Positions 63,053 through 64,000 of a DNA stretch of 64,000 nucleotides are shown here, one piece after another. The stretch comes from Serripes groenlandicus (Eukaryota > Mollusca > Bivalvia > Cardiida > Cardiidae): NCBI GenBank assembly GCA_031761405.1, contig JASEVX010000003.1, positions 142,422,700 through 142,486,699 of the forward strand. Direction: 5' to 3'. Numbering within the stretch: position 1 is the first letter of the stretch; each line of letters opens with the position of its first letter. The notes under the pieces are model-generated. The model saw only the letters and a program-made list of their open reading frames with translations. It had not been told where the DNA came from and did not search any database. The position numbers and the translations under genes are program-made.

Positions 63053-64000
63053 GTAATATATTTATTTCTGTCTTCTTTTTCATATTTCAGAGATATTTTT
63101 ATTTGTGTTCTTCATTCTGTATTTATAGTCAATATAACCGAAAGCATGACACTTCCGTTTCTTAGGAATAGCGTAAGTGATCTTGAAAAGGCGCGGATTT
63201 TCAAACATTTATCCCTTTCGCATTTACAGAATCAATTTGACAAATAAGCAGTAAACGGCAATTAAAAGAAATTGAGAAATTGCTCGTCATCTATTCTATG
63301 ATTACTCTTTCGTGTATACCGATTTTCCCTATGTTTGCCTAAATGTTTTCAAAACCGTCTGCTTCAGATGTTGCGTATATGGGAATAGGTTAAAACAAAT
63401 CAAGGTTTAATCACGCTTAAACTTTAATAGTTTGGTATTCTATCAAAGCTGTATTTGTTGTCATAAAGTAAATAAGAGACTAATTTTAGATTATTCCAAA
63501 ATACCTAATGACCCTGGTCTTATCTTCGATCATCTAGACTAAATGTTACGTTATATTTTCACCAAGTCTAACCATTTAGCTTTGGAAATAATTTCGTAAA
63601 ATAACGGAAATATATCACCTTTGTTTCGTATGACTAGGTTGTCTATAAAACACATTGATTGAACCTGGAAATTTCGATCATTCATGACATTTCACAACAC
63701 ATTGAGAAGGAATTTCTTTTATTTAGATTCGTTGTAATTCATTATGATTATGTTCATGCTCGCTCACGATTGCCAACGTATCATATCTATATAATTTAAC
63801 ACATTGACCAAACATTATAATTTCCTTTTTTCTTTCAATGTCACAATTGCATCATTTAAGAAATTTGTTTCCGGTGCGTCATAACCCAATGGACTGGATG
63901 GGCAATATTGTATCATTATTTATTATCATAATTTCAAGATTACACATGCTGGTCTATACTAATTGATTTCTTACGTCAATATTTTGTTTGATATGTTTAC
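63053..64000. other. Start of an intron running off the window
   Basis: Donor GTAATA begins at 63053. Apart from a MITE A copy (63205-63392) nothing was recognised. The next exon should begin in phase 1. Confidence 0.6.
63205..63392. mobile_element. MITE family A copy
   Basis: ATCCCTTTCGCATTTACA, GAGAAATTGCTCGTC and ACCGTCTGCTTCAGATGTTG, ending TATGGGAATAGGTTAAA. Confidence 0.65.

Noticed and set aside
58823..60217. Antisense open frames across the second mucin block
   Set aside because: They are shadows of the 57-bp repeat, and their 627-bp spacing simply reflects the segmental duplication.

Overview
The window is eukaryotic DNA that is AT-rich, dense in introns and full of short fold-back and tRNA-derived repeats. 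Several repeat types (the 'TTAGCTCACAC...' decayed array, the 'CCCCCAGATACG...' tandem element, a SINE tail ending in GGCGTTAAACCCC) are of kinds I associate with bivalve mollusc genomes, so a bivalve, perhaps heterodont, is the best guess. That assignment is inference; no search was run.

Almost everything in the window belongs to one giant gene on the + strand that runs off both edges. I could chain 59 coding exons (2 to 63052), all with AG/GT borders and consistent phases at every join. They total about 18.8 kb of coding sequence, or about 6,250 residues. There is no start codon, promoter, stop codon or poly(A) site of this gene in the window. No second gene is supported on either strand.

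Layout. (1) 2-12.2 kb: the C8 end of one von Willebrand D unit, cysteine-rich TIL/VWC-like exons, then a complete VWD-C8-TIL unit. (2) 12.2-16.8 kb: six LDL-receptor class A (LDLa) exons. VWD-C8-TIL followed by an LDLa array recalls SCO-spondin and related secreted giants. (3) 17.3-44.5 kb: nine copies of a module of about 130-160 residues that I cannot assign to a known family, each normally split over an 'a' exon (phase 1 to 0) and a 'b' exon (phase 0 to 1). They are separated by tiny Ser/Thr-rich linker exons (phase 1-1); two further LDLa exons sit between modules 6 and 7. (4) 45.4-53.5 kb: one uninterrupted 8.1-kb exon coding about 2,700 residues of Ser-rich mucin-like repeats (21-residue unit, with higher-order repeats). 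(5) 54.2-63.1 kb: four more modules (10-13). Module 11's b exon runs straight into a second, unrelated mucin block (19-residue [23 protein letters not shown] unit).

Taken together the product looks like a secreted, multimerising (VWD/C8/TIL), ligand- or ion-binding (LDLa), heavily O-glycosylated gel or matrix protein. Location and tissue are inference.

The introns carry at least 17 copies of one fold-back MITE family (core CTGCAGCAGACGA), two SINE families, a 1.69-kb pogo/Tigger-like non-autonomous DNA transposon with TA target duplication (42637-44325), a 60-bp minisatellite, and decayed tandem arrays. Most interesting to me are the unassigned two-exon module, the origin of the giant mucin exon as a hypertrophied linker exon whose repeats each carry an in-phase 3' splice-site-like motif, and a MITE-bracketed stray block of mucin repeats that could be a cassette exon.
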